Of a DNA stretch of 64,000 nt, positions 29,769 through 39,875 are shown one piece after another; position 1 is the first letter of the stretch; each line of letters begins with the position of its first letter. The DNA is taken from the NCBI GenBank assembly GCA_012728415.1, contig JAAYFD010000014.1, positions 1-64,000 of the forward strand, written 5' to 3'. A program made the translations under genes and the position numbers. Under the pieces are notes generated by a model. That model made no database searches, had not been told where the DNA came from, and worked only from the letters and a program-made list of their open reading frames with translations. The DNA is from Gammaproteobacteria bacterium (GTDB taxonomy: Bacteria > Pseudomonadota > Gammaproteobacteria > Pseudomonadales > Pseudomonadaceae).

Positions 29769-30112
29769 TGCTCTGGCAAGCAACTCCATCCGTTGCCATC
29801 GGTGGCTGATGCCGCGGTGTGGCCTTGCTGTCTCTGGCTGCGGTTCTGTCATGTGCAGCTGCAGCGCCTTGTCCGCGAGCCTGGTTGTGGGGCCGGGATT
29901 AACAAGCAAGCTGTACAGGCCACAGCAAGCATCCTGCAGCCGCTGTGTGCAGGGCAGCTGCCAGGGCTCGCTACTGCACCCCGTAGCTCAGGGCGGTTCG
30001 TGCATATCCAAAGGCTTCGGTCGTAGCCTGCTGCAAGGCGAAAAAAGAAAAGGGTTATCAGGAGTGGGCAGCTCTGCTAGAATCCCCCTTTTGAGAATGC
30101 TGGACACTGACA
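29769..30112. other. dedD-cvpA gap
   Basis: 344 bases without a plausible gene. It ends with the promoter described at 30055-30083. A short run near 29979 (CCCGTAGCTCAG) recalls a tRNA D-arm, but no cloverleaf can be formed. Confidence 0.45.
30055..30083 (+). promoter_or_regulatory. Candidate sigma70 promoter of cvpA-purF
   Basis: TTATCA at 30055-30060 and TAGAAT at 30078-30083 with an exact 17-base spacer; TGC before TAGAAT makes it an extended -10. It starts transcription about 25 bases before the GTG start of cvpA. No PurR-type operator is evident. Confidence 0.5.
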
Positions 30113-30607
30113 GTGACATTCAACTGGCTCGATGCAGTCATTTTTGCGGTAATCGCCATTTCGGCCCTCATTAGCCTGACTCGCGGTTTTATCAAAGAAG
30201 CTCTTTCCCTGGTCACTTGGTTGGTGGCTGGTGTGGTGGCCTGGATGTTTGGCGGGGACCTGTCCGGCTACCTGACTCCCTATATAGATACGCCATCGTT
30301 GCGCGTAATCAGCGCTTGTGCGTTGCTTTTTGTTGCCACCCTGGTGGCTGGCGGCATTGTCAATTTTTTACTGTCACAGCTGGTTCGGGCCACAGGGCTG
30401 ACTGGTACAGATCGATTTTTAGGTATGTTTTTTGGCGCGGCACGCGGCATTTTGCTGGTGGTGGTGGCGGTGGGCATCCTGAGCCTGTCTCCAGCAGTAC
30501 ATGATGCCTGGTGGCGGGATTCCGTTTTGGTTCCACACTTTTTGCTGGTTGCAGACTGGTCGAAAAACCTGGTTTTGGAGCTGGGGCAGGGTGTGGGTAG
30601 CCAGTAG
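30113..30607 (+). CDS. cvpA: CvpA family membrane protein
   Basis: 164 residues with four predicted membrane helices (for example AVIFAVIAISALISL at 9-23, VISACALLFVATLVAGGIV near 66-84, GILLVVVAVGILSL near 112-125). GTG start at 30113, beginning MTFNWLDAVIF, is the standard family N-terminus. E. coli cvpA is needed for colicin V production and bile tolerance, and lies before purF as here. Confidence 0.92.
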   Translation: MTFNWLDAVIFAVIAISALISLTRGFIKEALSLVTWLVAGVVAWMFGGDLSGYLTPYIDTPSLRVISACALLFVATLVAGGIVNFLLSQLVRATGLTGTDRFLGMFFGAARGILLVVVAVGILSLSPAVHDAWWRDSVLVPHFLLVADWSKNLVLELGQGVGSQ

Positions 30608-30680
30608 CCTGCTCTCATAACGGACTGCTGGAAAGTGCGCAAGACGTAAACATCAATCTGCAAGGCAGGGGTTGTCATTC

Positions 30681-32192
30681 ATGTGCGGTATCGTCGCAAT
30701 TGTAGGTAAATCAGAGGTCAATCAGTCGCTCTATGATGCGATGACCGTGTTACAACATCGTGGGCAGGATGCTGCCGGGATAGTTACCAGCAAGCAGGGG
30801 CGGCTGTTTTTACGCAAGGCGGACGGCCTGGTGCGCGATGTGTTTCGCACTCGCCACATGAAAGAGCTGGTTGGCAGCATTGGCATAGGCCATGTGCGCT
30901 ACCCGGTTGAAGGCAGTGCCAGCACGGCAGAGGCACAGCCCTTTTATGTCAACTCGCCCTATGGCATCACTCTGGCGCAAAACGGCAATCTGACCAATGT
31001 GCGTCAGCTGGCCAAGGAAATCTTCGAATCCGATCTGCGTCATATCAATACCAACTCCGACGCAGAGGTGCTGCTTAACGTATTTGCTCACGAGTTGAGC
31101 CAGGGTGGTTGCTTGCGACCGCAGCCGGACGATATTTTTTCGGCTGTCAGCCGGGTGCATGAACGCTGTCGTGGTGCCTATGCAGTGGTGTCCATGATCA
31201 CCGGGCACGGTGTGGTTGGCTTTCGCGATCCATGCGGTATCCGGCCGATCGTTTTTGGCCAGCGCGAAACCGGGCAAGGTACCGAATATATGATTGCCTC
31301 GGAAAGTGTCGCGCTGGATGCACTCGGCTTTACCCTGATTCGTGACCTTGCGCCTGGCGAAGCAATCTACATTACCGAGGATGGCGAACTGCATACCCGT
31401 CAATGTGCGCGTAACCCGCAGTTGAACCCCTGCATTTTTGAGCATGTTTACCTGGCGCGCCCTGACTCGATTATTGATGGCATTTCGGTCTACAGGGCCC
31501 GGATGAAAATGGGCGAAAAGCTTGCTGACAAAATCCTGCGCGAACGTCCCGATCACGATATTGATGTAATTATCCCGATTCCTGACACCAGTCGCACCTC
31601 GGCGCTGGAGCTGGCTCACCGGCTGGGTGTCAAGTACCGCGAAGGGTTTATCAAGAACCGCTATATCGGTCGTACCTTCATCATGCCGGGGCAGGCACAG
31701 AGAAAAAAGTCTGTGCGCCAGAAGCTCAATGCCATTGAGCTGGAGTTTCGCGGCAAGAACGTGATGCTGGTGGATGATTCGATTGTCCGGGGTACCACAT
31801 GTCAGGAAATCATCCAGATGGCACGCAGTGCCGGTGCAAAAAAAGTTTATTTTTCTTCCGCTGCTCCGGAAGTGCGGTACCGCAATGTTTATGGCATTGA
31901 CATGCCCAGCGTGCAGGACCTGATTGCCCATAACCGCACAGCGGACGAAATTTGCGAGCTGATCGGGGCTGACTGGCTGGTGTTTCAGGATTTGGATGAT
32001 CTGGTGGCCTCAACCGATGGCGGCAAGGTTCGTATTGAGCGTTTTGACTGTTCGGTGTTTGATGGTCAGTATGTCACCGGCGACATTGACGAGAACTACC
32101 TGAACCAGATGGAGACGTTGCAGGCTGAGCTGGAGTTTGAGGACAAGCCGCAGGCCAATGCCATCATTGAGCTGTACAACAGTGAAAACTAA
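30681..32192 (+). CDS. purF: Amidophosphoribosyltransferase PurF
   Basis: 503 residues. First enzyme of purine synthesis. Start fixed at 30681: Cys2 of [11 protein letters not shown] becomes the N-terminal glutaminase nucleophile after Met removal, so a more upstream start at 30672 would inactivate it. GHVRYP, the NGNLTN loop, and the PRPP motif [13 protein letters not shown] (around 362) are intact. Confidence 0.97.
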   Translation: MCGIVAIVGKSEVNQSLYDAMTVLQHRGQDAAGIVTSKQGRLFLRKADGLVRDVFRTRHMKELVGSIGIGHVRYPVEGSASTAEAQPFYVNSPYGITLAQNGNLTNVRQLAKEIFESDLRHINTNSDAEVLLNVFAHELSQGGCLRPQPDDIFSAVSRVHERCRGAYAVVSMITGHGVVGFRDPCGIRPIVFGQRETGQGTEYMIASESVALDALGFTLIRDLAPGEAIYITEDGELHTRQCARNPQLNPCIFEHVYLARPDSIIDGISVYRARMKMGEKLADKILRERPDHDIDVIIPIPDTSRTSALELAHRLGVKYREGFIKNRYIGRTFIMPGQAQRKKSVRQKLNAIELEFRGKNVMLVDDSIVRGTTCQEIIQMARSAGAKKVYFSSAAPEVRYRNVYGIDMPSVQDLIAHNRTADEICELIGADWLVFQDLDDLVASTDGGKVRIERFDCSVFDGQYVTGDIDENYLNQMETLQAELEFEDKPQANAIIELYNSEN

Positions 32193-32212
32193 TCAGACAC
32201 AAGGTAAAAGAC

Positions 32213-33427
32213 ATGAGCATAGACTGGCTGCCAGGACAACTGGACAGTGATCTGAGTGATAGTGAGTTTGCTACCCTGGCAGTAAGAGCTGGTCAGCGGC
32301 GCGGGCCCGAGGGCGAACACGGCGAAGCCATATTCACCACATCCAGTTATGTATTCCGCGATGCCGCGCATGCGGCAGCCTGCTTTGCCGGTGACGAGCC
32401 GGGCAATGTCTATTCACGCTATACCAACCCGACTGTACGTACTTTTGAAGAGCGTCTGGCTGCGCTGGAAGCGGGCGAGAAAGCTGTCGCAACCGCTTCC
32501 GGTATGTCAGCGATCATGGCCACAGTGATGAGCTTTTGCAGTGCGGGGGATCATGTACTGGTTTCGCGCAGCATTTTTGGTGCAACGGTCAGCCTGTTTG
32601 ACAAGTACTTGGCCCGGTTTGGCATTGAAACCACCTATGTGGATATCGACAACCCGCAAGCCTGGCGTGATGCCCGCCAGCCCAACACCAGGATGCTGTA
32701 TCTGGAGTCACCCTCCAACCCGCTGGCGGAGCTGGCCGATATTGCCGCGTTGGCAGAGGTGGCGCGCGAAACTGGCGCGCTGCTGGTGGTGGACAACTGT
32801 TTTTGTACGCCGGCGCTGCAGCAGCCGCTGAAGCTGGGTGCCGATATCGTCATCCACTCGGCAACCAAGTATATTGACGGCCAGGGCCGCTGCCTCGGTG
32901 GTGCGGTAGTCGGCAGCAAGGAGCTGATGACTGAGGTGGTTGGTTTTTTGCGCACTGCCGGCCCGAGCATGAGTCCATTCAATGCCTGGGTGTTCCTCAA
33001 AGGGCTGGAAACCCTGCGTCTGCGCATGCGTGCCCACTGTGACAGCTCCATGCAACTGGCCCGCTGGCTTGAGCAGCAACCGCAGGTCGAGAAAGTCTAC
33101 TACGCCGGCCTGACCACCCACCCGCAACATGAACTGGCCTGCAGACAGCAGCCGGGAGGTTTCGGGGCTGTAGTCAGTTTTGATATCAAGGGCGGCAAGG
33201 AGGCAGCCTGGCGCTTCATTGACGCCACACGAATGATCTCCATTACTGCCAACCTGGGTGATGCCAAAACAACCATTACCCATCCGGCCAGCACTACTCA
33301 TGGTCGTCTCAAGCCTGAAGAGCGCGCCGCCATGGGGATTGGTGACGGCCTGCTGCGTATTGCAGTGGGGCTGGAGGAGCTGGATGACCTGCGTACTGAT
33401 TTGCAGCGGGGGCTGGATGCGGTTTAG
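32213..33427 (+). CDS. metZ: O-succinylhomoserine sulfhydrylase MetZ
   Basis: 404 residues. PLP enzyme of the Cys/Met metabolism family that makes homocysteine directly from O-succinylhomoserine and sulfide. The PLP lysine is in IHSATKYIDGQGR (around 220), with NVYSRYTNPT and TASGMSAI upstream. Location after purF matches Pseudomonas metZ and argues against MetB or MetC. Only 20 bases separate it from purF. Confidence 0.93.
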   Translation: MSIDWLPGQLDSDLSDSEFATLAVRAGQRRGPEGEHGEAIFTTSSYVFRDAAHAAACFAGDEPGNVYSRYTNPTVRTFEERLAALEAGEKAVATASGMSAIMATVMSFCSAGDHVLVSRSIFGATVSLFDKYLARFGIETTYVDIDNPQAWRDARQPNTRMLYLESPSNPLAELADIAALAEVARETGALLVVDNCFCTPALQQPLKLGADIVIHSATKYIDGQGRCLGGAVVGSKELMTEVVGFLRTAGPSMSPFNAWVFLKGLETLRLRMRAHCDSSMQLARWLEQQPQVEKVYYAGLTTHPQHELACRQQPGGFGAVVSFDIKGGKEAAWRFIDATRMISITANLGDAKTTITHPASTTHGRLKPEERAAMGIGDGLLRIAVGLEELDDLRTDLQRGLDAV

Positions 33428-33573
33428 TCTTGAGCTGCCAGCCTGATGCTGCATCGTCCGGCCGGTCAGAATATGCGGCGGTGAGCCGGGCAGCCGTTAC
33501 TGGCTGGTCCGGCTTTTCGTTTTTGGCCGCACTGGCCGGGCAGTTTTCGTCAATCGGCAAGACCGGAGCCTTG

Positions 33574-33599
33574 TTCGGGCTGGCTGATCTCAGCCCGAA
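33574..33599. terminator. Hairpin between metZ and MATE gene
   Basis: TTCGGGCTG at 33574-33582 pairs perfectly with CAGCCCGAA at 33591-33599 around an 8-base loop. It lies between the convergent metZ and MATE genes; no T tract on either side. Probably a bidirectional 3' end. Confidence 0.45.
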
Positions 33600-33630
33600 A
33601 GTAAAGCGCTGGTCTGCAGGTGGCCCGTGT

Positions 33631-34983
33631 TCAGCCTGTCCGCTCAGGCTGTAGTCCGGCCTGCAATTTCTTGAACCCTTGACGGTATAGCTGCCAGCTG
33701 AACAGGCCGGCCAGGCAGTTTCCGGCCAGCACGCCCAGATAGAGTCCCGTCATGTCACCCAGCCAGGCCCCCACAGCAACACAGGGCAAGTAGCAGAGAA
33801 ACAGCCTGACGGCCGATGTTACCAGTGCCCGCATCGGCATGCCCAGCGCATTACAGCTCGAGACCAGCAAAATGCAGACCCCGAGCATGCTGTAACTGAC
33901 CGGCACAATCAGCATGTAGCTGGCCAGATACTCGGCGGTCGCTGGCTCTTGTGCCACGATACCGATGACCAGCGGCCGCAACAGCAGCCAAAAAATGGCA
34001 ATTGCCAGCTGCAACACCAGAATGAAGCGTATTGCCAGCCAGATCAGCTTGTGAACCTGAGTGAGATCACGCGCGCCGAGCATGCGTCCGAGCATGGGTG
34101 GCATCGACATGGTGAGTGCCAGAATGATGACAATGGAAAAAGTTTCCAGTCGGGTACCCAGTGCCCAGGCGGCAATTGCTGTCGCGCCGTAGCCGGCGAC
34201 AATGCGGGTGGCCATCAGTGCAGCCATGCCGGGCATCAGCTGACTGAGCATCGCCGGCAGACTGATTTTGGCAATGCTTCCCAGTGCCGGCAGTACCTTG
34301 ATCTGTTGCAGGTCAAAGGCCAGCCAGTGATGCCTGATGACCCGGGAATAGATTACGGCACTGCCAATGGTGCAGGAAACAATGGTGGCAAAGGCAGCAC
34401 CAGGCAGGCCCCAGCCAAACAAAAAAATAAAAATCGGGTCCAGGGCCATGTTGAGCAGGCTGGTGACGACCATCATCAAGCCGGGCAGACGGGTATTGCC
34501 ATTGGCGCGACACAGGCTGTTACCGAAATACAGGAAGGCATGGCTCCATGAGCTGACCAGCCAGGGCAGCCAGTAGCTATCGGTATGGATGAACAGCTCT
34601 TCACCAGCGCCCAGTGCATGTAGTATCGGTTGCTTGAGCAGGTAGACACTCAACGCCAGCAGCGCCATCAGGCCGCTGCCGGTAATCAGCACCAGAGCTG
34701 ACAAACGTTTGGCGTAGTCAGCCTTGCCGGCACCCAGGGCGCGGGAGATCAGTGCGGTGGCGGCAATGCCGGTACCGACCTGGATGCCGATCATCAGCTG
34801 GTTGATCGGCATGGTAAACCCCATTGCAGCCAGTGGCTCGGTCCCCAGCATGCCGACAAAGACGCTATCCACCAGCTGGAAGCTCATCAAGGCTACCACC
34901 CCGGCCAACATGGGCCAGGTCATGGAGAACAGGCGGCGGCCAAGGCTGTCCCGGGCAGACTGTGAGGAAGATTGGCTGGGCAT
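33631..34983 (-). CDS. MATE-family efflux transporter
   Basis: 450 residues from the ATG at 34983, twelve predicted helices. MATE family (NorM/DinF-like): the first helix region MTWPMLAGVVALMSFQLVDSVFVGMLGTEPLAAMG, the repeat of GTGIAATALISRALGAG and the later GTRLETFSIV element are typical. Likely exports drugs or cations in exchange for Na+ or H+; substrate unknown. The frame continues upstream (to 35151) without MATE similarity. Convergent to metZ. Confidence 0.9.
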   Translation of the reverse strand: MPSQSSSQSARDSLGRRLFSMTWPMLAGVVALMSFQLVDSVFVGMLGTEPLAAMGFTMPINQLMIGIQVGTGIAATALISRALGAGKADYAKRLSALVLITGSGLMALLALSVYLLKQPILHALGAGEELFIHTDSYWLPWLVSSWSHAFLYFGNSLCRANGNTRLPGLMMVVTSLLNMALDPIFIFLFGWGLPGAAFATIVSCTIGSAVIYSRVIRHHWLAFDLQQIKVLPALGSIAKISLPAMLSQLMPGMAALMATRIVAGYGATAIAAWALGTRLETFSIVIILALTMSMPPMLGRMLGARDLTQVHKLIWLAIRFILVLQLAIAIFWLLLRPLVIGIVAQEPATAEYLASYMLIVPVSYSMLGVCILLVSSCNALGMPMRALVTSAVRLFLCYLPCVAVGAWLGDMTGLYLGVLAGNCLAGLFSWQLYRQGFKKLQAGLQPERTG

Positions 34984-35194
34984 ATGAATAGAACAAAAAG
35001 CCAAGGGGCGCGTATGGTAACACAGGAGTTTATGATTTGAGTTTGCAGGGTTGGCAGCTGTAGTCAGGTACAATTGATACCGGCCCGACATGCAGTCCTG
35101 TTGGCGCAGGGCTGTCAAACTGGCAAGCCAGCTGCCCGAATGCGGCAACATGCTTTGGTCTGGCAGTGGTTTTAAAATTCAGGAGAGCACATTT

Positions 35195-36196
35195 ATGAGT
35201 CAGCTAGACAGCGTCGCCTTGTCCATGCTGGAACTGGCATCGATGAAAGATATCGACTTGGGTCCGGCTGCTGCGCTGGAGCGCGCATTGAAAACCGCGC
35301 AGCATGTGGAAGCTCTGGGCTTCACCCGTTTCTGGGTGGCCGAGCACCACAATATGGACGCCATTGCCAGTTCGGCGACTACCGTGCTGATGGGCTACCT
35401 GGCGGCGGGCACATCAAGCATCCGTGTTGGATCAGGCGGCATCATGCTGCCAAACCACCCGCCACTGGTAGTGGCCGAGCAAATTGGTACCCTGGCCAGC
35501 CTGTATCCCGGACGGATTGACCTGGGCCTGGGCCGTGCGCCCGGCACCGACCCGATGACCATGCGTGCTTTGCGGCGCACCCCAGCCATGAGTGCCGACA
35601 ACTTTCCGGATGAAGTGCTTGAGCTGCAGCAACTGTTGGGACCGCGCACTCCAGGGCAGCGCATTATTGCCATGCCCGGTACCGGCAGCAATGTACCCAT
35701 CTGGTTGCTCGGTTCCAGCCTGTTCAGCGCGCAGCTGGCAGCAGAGCTTGGCCTGCCGTATTCCTTTGCTTCGCATTTCGCGCCCCGCATGCTGATGCCT
35801 GCCATCGAGCTGTATCGCAGCAAGTTCAAGCCTTCGGCCCAGCTGGAACGACCGTATGTGATGCTGGGTATTCCGCTGGTGCTGGCGCCGACTGATGATG
35901 AGGCACAGTTTCTTGCCACTACAACCTATCAGCGCATCCTGGCACTGTTTCGCGGTCACAGCATGCTGATGAAACCGCCAGTCGAATCAATGGACAGCCT
36001 GTGGAGTGCCAGTGAAGAGCAGGGCGTTAAAGATTTCCTGTCGATGGCAGTGATCGGCAGCCCGGCAACGGCACGTCAGCAGTTGCAGACCCTGCTGGAG
36101 CATACACAGGCTGACGAGCTGATCTTCACCTGTGATCTGTATGAGTTTGAGCACCGTCTGCGTTCGTTGAGCATGGTGGCTGAGCTGAAAAGCTGA
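35195..36196 (+). CDS. LLM-class flavin-dependent monooxygenase
   Basis: 333 residues, luciferase-like TIM barrel. [13 protein letters not shown], the [19 protein letters not shown] segment, [19 protein letters not shown] and [14 protein letters not shown] match the YhbW/MsnO8 subgroup, which uses FMNH2. Substrate unknown. The ATG at 35195 is preferred (AGGAGAGC upstream); the open frame runs back to 35090 without family similarity. Confidence 0.88.
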   Translation: MSQLDSVALSMLELASMKDIDLGPAAALERALKTAQHVEALGFTRFWVAEHHNMDAIASSATTVLMGYLAAGTSSIRVGSGGIMLPNHPPLVVAEQIGTLASLYPGRIDLGLGRAPGTDPMTMRALRRTPAMSADNFPDEVLELQQLLGPRTPGQRIIAMPGTGSNVPIWLLGSSLFSAQLAAELGLPYSFASHFAPRMLMPAIELYRSKFKPSAQLERPYVMLGIPLVLAPTDDEAQFLATTTYQRILALFRGHSMLMKPPVESMDSLWSASEEQGVKDFLSMAVIGSPATARQQLQTLLEHTQADELIFTCDLYEFEHRLRSLSMVAELKS

Positions 36197-36371
36197 TTGA
36201 GAACGGTACAGCGGCTGCTGGCTTGTGTCTGTTGCGCACCAATGAAGGCTGCTTTGTTTTTACGGGTGAAGAGCCAATGACAGCAGAAAAAAACATGAAA
36301 CGTCTGCTGTTATGCCGCTGCTGGGGTATCCTGTGCCGCTTTGGCCGGTTTCTGGTTCGCAGGCAGTACAG

Positions 36372-37643
36372 ATGACAGAATTAAACAAACGCCCGGTAAC
36401 GACCGGCACCCTGGCTGGCAGCATGATTATCGCCGGTACCGCAATAGGTGCCGGCATGCTGGCCAACCCCACGGCAACCTCCGGCCTCTGGTTTTTTGGC
36501 TCTGTGTTGCTGCTTGCCTATGTCTGGTTTTGCATGTGCATGTCCGGGCTGATGTTGCTTGAAGTCAATCTCGGCTTTGCGCCGGGGGCCAGCTTTCACA
36601 GTATGGTCAGCCAGCTGCTGGGCCGCACCTGGAACCTGGTCAGCGGGGTGTCGATTGTTTTTGTGCTCTATTCGTTGACTTATGCATACATCTATGTGGG
36701 TGGCGGGCTGACACAAGAAGCGTTCCATGCAGTGGCAGAGTGGGCAGCATGGGACTGGCTGATGCTGGAGCGCAAACAGGCAGCCTGCCTGTTTCTGTTG
36801 GCGCTGGCTGCCTGCGTAACGAGCTCGACACGCTGGGTCGGCTATCTGTCTACGCTGCTGATTGCCGGTATGCTGGGCAGTTTTTTTCTTGCTACCGGCA
36901 GTCTGCTGGGGCAGGCCAAGTGGGCTGTGCTGCTTAACCGCGAAGCCGGGCAGTCGAGCATATACTGGCAGTTTGCACTGTTTGCCCTGCCGGTCTGTCT
37001 GGCTTCATTCGGTTTCCATGGCAACGTGCCCAGTTTGGTACTTTATTATCGGCAAGACCGCCGGCGTGTGGCGCGCAGCATCATTCAGGGCTCGTTGCTG
37101 GCACTGATACTCTATGTTGTTTGGCAGGTGGCCGTGCAAGGCAATCTACCACGCAGCGAATTTGCCTCAGTCATCGCTGCGGATGGTGATGTTGCGGTTT
37201 TGCTGCAAAGCCTGTCGGCCCATGTGGACACCAGCGGTTCAGGTATAGTGCTGACAGCATTTGCCTATATGGCTATTGCCAGCTCTTTCCTTGGCGTCAC
37301 ACTCGGGCTGTTTGACTACCTGCGCGACCTGTGTGGCTGGCCGCACAGCCTTTGCGGACGCACGAAAACAGCACTGCTGACATTCGCTCCACCTTTGCTG
37401 GCGTATCTTGTCATGCCGACCGGGTTTGTTCGTGTCATGGGCTATGTCGGGCTGATGGCGGCAATCTGGGCGGTGCTGGTGCCGGCGCTGCTGCTGCGGG
37501 CCAGCCGGAAAAAGTTTCCACGGCAGCAGCCAATAGTGCCAGGTGGACACTGGATGATTGGTTTTGTCATCCTGTTTGCGGTACTGGTGCTTGTCGCACA
37601 GATTTTGCTGCTGGCCGGATGGCTGCCGGTTTATCAGGGTTAA
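36372..37643 (+). CDS. Aromatic amino acid permease (Mtr/TyrP-like)
   Basis: 423 residues and about eleven helices, HAAAP family. AGSMIIAGTAIGAGMLANP is the defining first helix, and GFHGNVPSLVLYY in the middle is the substrate-binding element. E. coli relatives TyrP, Mtr and TnaB import tyrosine or tryptophan; specificity here is not determined. ATG at 36372 (MTELNKRPVTTG) is used because the upstream frame lacks similarity. Confidence 0.9.
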   Translation: MTELNKRPVTTGTLAGSMIIAGTAIGAGMLANPTATSGLWFFGSVLLLAYVWFCMCMSGLMLLEVNLGFAPGASFHSMVSQLLGRTWNLVSGVSIVFVLYSLTYAYIYVGGGLTQEAFHAVAEWAAWDWLMLERKQAACLFLLALAACVTSSTRWVGYLSTLLIAGMLGSFFLATGSLLGQAKWAVLLNREAGQSSIYWQFALFALPVCLASFGFHGNVPSLVLYYRQDRRRVARSIIQGSLLALILYVVWQVAVQGNLPRSEFASVIAADGDVAVLLQSLSAHVDTSGSGIVLTAFAYMAIASSFLGVTLGLFDYLRDLCGWPHSLCGRTKTALLTFAPPLLAYLVMPTGFVRVMGYVGLMAAIWAVLVPALLLRASRKKFPRQQPIVPGGHWMIGFVILFAVLVLVAQILLLAGWLPVYQG

Positions 37644-37709
37644 GTTGCCAGTTGCCACGGTATATACTGGCACAGGGTATGGAATAAAGGATCAGGAGTA
37701 ACCGAAGTC

Positions 37710-38843
37710 ATGAATTCACAACAGCGGGCTATCGAGCGCCAGCGTGCGATGCGCAACACCAGTATTGTTGGGGCGATTGTTAACCTGGTGTTAACTGTGG
37801 GCAAGGTTATCTTTGGTGTCGTTGGCCAGTCTCATGCATTGATTGCTGATGGTATCCACTCGCTGGCAGACCTGAGCACCGACCTGATGGTCTGGGTCGC
37901 AGCCAAGTACAGCACCCAGCCGGCCGACGAGCAGCACCCCTACGGCCATGCGCGGATTGAAACCATGTTCACTGTGGGGCTGGGTACCATTTTGATTTTG
38001 ACTGCAGGCGGTATAGCCTGGGATGCAGCTGACCGTCTGCTGAACCCGGAAACCCTGATGCACCCGACTGCTATTGTTCTGCTGGTGGCTTTTGTTTCCA
38101 TTGTTGCCAATGAAGGGCTGTACCAGTACACCATGGTGGCTGCGCGCAGACATCGTTCGGGCTTGCTCAAGGCCAATGCCTGGCATCACCGCTCAGATGC
38201 CATTTCCTCGGTCGTGGTGTTGTTGGGTGTAGCTGGCAGCCTGATGGGCATTGCCTACCTGGATGCCTTTGCTTCTGTGGTGGTGGCCTTTATGATTGCC
38301 AAAATTGGCTGGGACCAGGCCTGGATGTCCATTCGTGAGCTGATTGATACCGGGCTCGAACCCAAGCAGCTGAAAGCCATCAAACAGCTCATCAACAACA
38401 TTGAGGGCGTCAACGGTGTGCATATGCTGCGCACCCGCCGCATGGGCGGCAGCTCCATTGTTGATGTGCACATCCAGGTTGAAGAATATCTCAGTGTGTC
38501 GGAAGGGCACCGTATTTCCGAACATGTGCGCCATATCTTGCTGGAGTCAAATAAAGACATTATTGATGTGGCGATTCATATCGACCCTGAAGATGATGAA
38601 ATGGAAGATCCGAGCAATCGTCTGCCAATGCGCAACCAGGTAATGCAGGATCTGCGCCGGGTTTGGCACGATGAGCTGGAGTATGTTGATATGGAAAAAG
38701 TAGTGCTGCACTACCTTGATGGCCGTGTGCACATAGAAGTATTTTGTTCCCGTGATCAGCCGCATGACTTGAGCGAACGGCTGATTGAAAAAGCCGGGCA
38801 GCTTGGCTACACGGGCAATGTCGACTTGTATAGTCCTGTCTGA
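37710..38843 (+). CDS. Cation diffusion facilitator transporter
   Basis: 377 residues. Six helices in the N-half with the metal-site motifs ADGIHSLADLSTDLM (around 46-60) and NAWHHRSDAISS (around 156-167), then a cytoplasmic CDF C-domain (from about 215) that binds a regulatory metal. Longer than FieF/YiiP (300) by a C-terminal extension (about 75 residues). Exports divalent metals, perhaps Zn, Fe or Mn; not settled. Overlaps the start of the HD gene by one base. Confidence 0.9.
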   Translation: MNSQQRAIERQRAMRNTSIVGAIVNLVLTVGKVIFGVVGQSHALIADGIHSLADLSTDLMVWVAAKYSTQPADEQHPYGHARIETMFTVGLGTILILTAGGIAWDAADRLLNPETLMHPTAIVLLVAFVSIVANEGLYQYTMVAARRHRSGLLKANAWHHRSDAISSVVVLLGVAGSLMGIAYLDAFASVVVAFMIAKIGWDQAWMSIRELIDTGLEPKQLKAIKQLINNIEGVNGVHMLRTRRMGGSSIVDVHIQVEEYLSVSEGHRISEHVRHILLESNKDIIDVAIHIDPEDDEMEDPSNRLPMRNQVMQDLRRVWHDELEYVDMEKVVLHYLDGRVHIEVFCSRDQPHDLSERLIEKAGQLGYTGNVDLYSPV

Positions 38844-39283
38844 TGGCTACCCTTGAACATGCGCTGGTAATCGCGGCGCTGGCCCATGCCGGCCAGCGCG
38901 ACAAGGCAGGCCAGCCTTACATTTTGCATCCGTTGCGTATGATGTTGAAGCTGGAGACCGAGCAGGAGCGCATGGTGGCGTTACTGCACGATGTGCTGGA
39001 AGATACCGCAGTCACTCTGGCAGAGCTTGAAGAAGCCGGCTTTTCTGTAGAGGTGTTGCAGGCAGTACAGACGCTTACCCGTAGGCCAGGCGAAAGCCGT
39101 ATGGAAGCAGCCCAAAGGGCAGCGCAGGACCCGCTGGCGCTGAGCGTCAAGCTGGCCGATAACGCAGACAACCTGAACCCGCAGCGCATTGCCGAGCCGC
39201 AGGAGGAAGATCTGCAGCGCATGAGGGAGTACCGCAAGGTGCGCCGTTTTCTGTTGCAGGCACGAAAGCAGAAGGCAGAATAA
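38843..39283 (+). CDS. MESH1-like HD hydrolase (small alarmone hydrolase)
   Basis: 146 residues, one HD domain, no synthetase or TGS/ACT parts. All metal ligands of the SpoT/MESH1 hydrolases are present: YILHP (His first), VALLHDVLEDT (His-Asp...Glu-Asp) and VKLADNADNL (last Asp). QRDKAGQPYI matches the ppGpp-contacting loop. It is likely a stand-alone (p)ppGpp hydrolase. It shares a base with the CDF gene and is followed 3 bases later by a lipoprotein gene, hence one operon. Confidence 0.8.
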   Translation: MATLEHALVIAALAHAGQRDKAGQPYILHPLRMMLKLETEQERMVALLHDVLEDTAVTLAELEEAGFSVEVLQAVQTLTRRPGESRMEAAQRAAQDPLALSVKLADNADNLNPQRIAEPQEEDLQRMREYRKVRRFLLQARKQKAE

Positions 39284-39286
39284 GAA

Positions 39287-39868
39287 GTGATCAGACATTG
39301 TGTTGGTGTCCTGCTGGTGACACTGGCCATGAACGGTTGCACCACTTACCCTCTGGGCATTCCTGAGGACCAGTGGTTGCGGATGACGTCTGCGCAACAG
39401 CATGAAGCTCGCCTGGAGCAGGCTCGTCAGGATGAGGCAGCCCGCCAGCGTTACGAGCTGCGTCAGCAGCAGCTGCTTGCGGCGCAGCAGCGCGAACGTG
39501 ATCAGCGCGAACAGCGGTTGCGTCAAGCAGTGCCGGGGGATGTGGTGCAGTGCACACTGGATCAGGTGATGATTAATCTTGGCAAGAAAAAATGGCGTAC
39601 AGCCAATCCGCTGGCTGTCGAGTTGTTGCAAGGCGAAAGTTTGGAGCTGGTATTTGAGCGTAGCGATAAAACCCACCAGCGCCGCTCTGCCACGATCAGC
39701 TTCGACCGCATTAGTGTCCGTTTGTGCAACGAACACCGTGCTGATTGTGCGCATCTGGTGGCTACTGGTCGTGAATTGCAGCATGGCCGGGAAGTGGCGG
39801 TTAACACCAAGTCGCTACGGGCTCGCTTGAAATGTCAGTATCCACCACAGTTTTGGCATCCGGGTTAG
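39287..39868 (+). CDS. Predicted lipoprotein, unknown function
   Basis: 193 residues. The N-terminus MIRHCVGVLLVTLAMNGCTT is a lipoprotein signal with Cys18 as lipid acceptor. It starts with GTG, 3 bases after the HD gene. Then comes a Q/R/E-rich helical region (about 30-82), a probable coiled coil, and a C-terminal domain with several Cys (VQCTLDQVMINL, LCNEHRADCAHLV, KCQYPPQFW). I do not recognise the family. Aspartate after the lipid cysteine is absent (T19), so the outer membrane is plausible. Confidence 0.75.
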   Translation: MIRHCVGVLLVTLAMNGCTTYPLGIPEDQWLRMTSAQQHEARLEQARQDEAARQRYELRQQQLLAAQQRERDQREQRLRQAVPGDVVQCTLDQVMINLGKKKWRTANPLAVELLQGESLELVFERSDKTHQRRSATISFDRISVRLCNEHRADCAHLVATGRELQHGREVAVNTKSLRARLKCQYPPQFWHPG

Positions 39869-39875
39869 GCGGTCG

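Noticed and set aside
29979-30000. CCCGTAGCTCAG resembling a tRNA D-arm
   Set aside because: No acceptor or anticodon arms can be folded around it.
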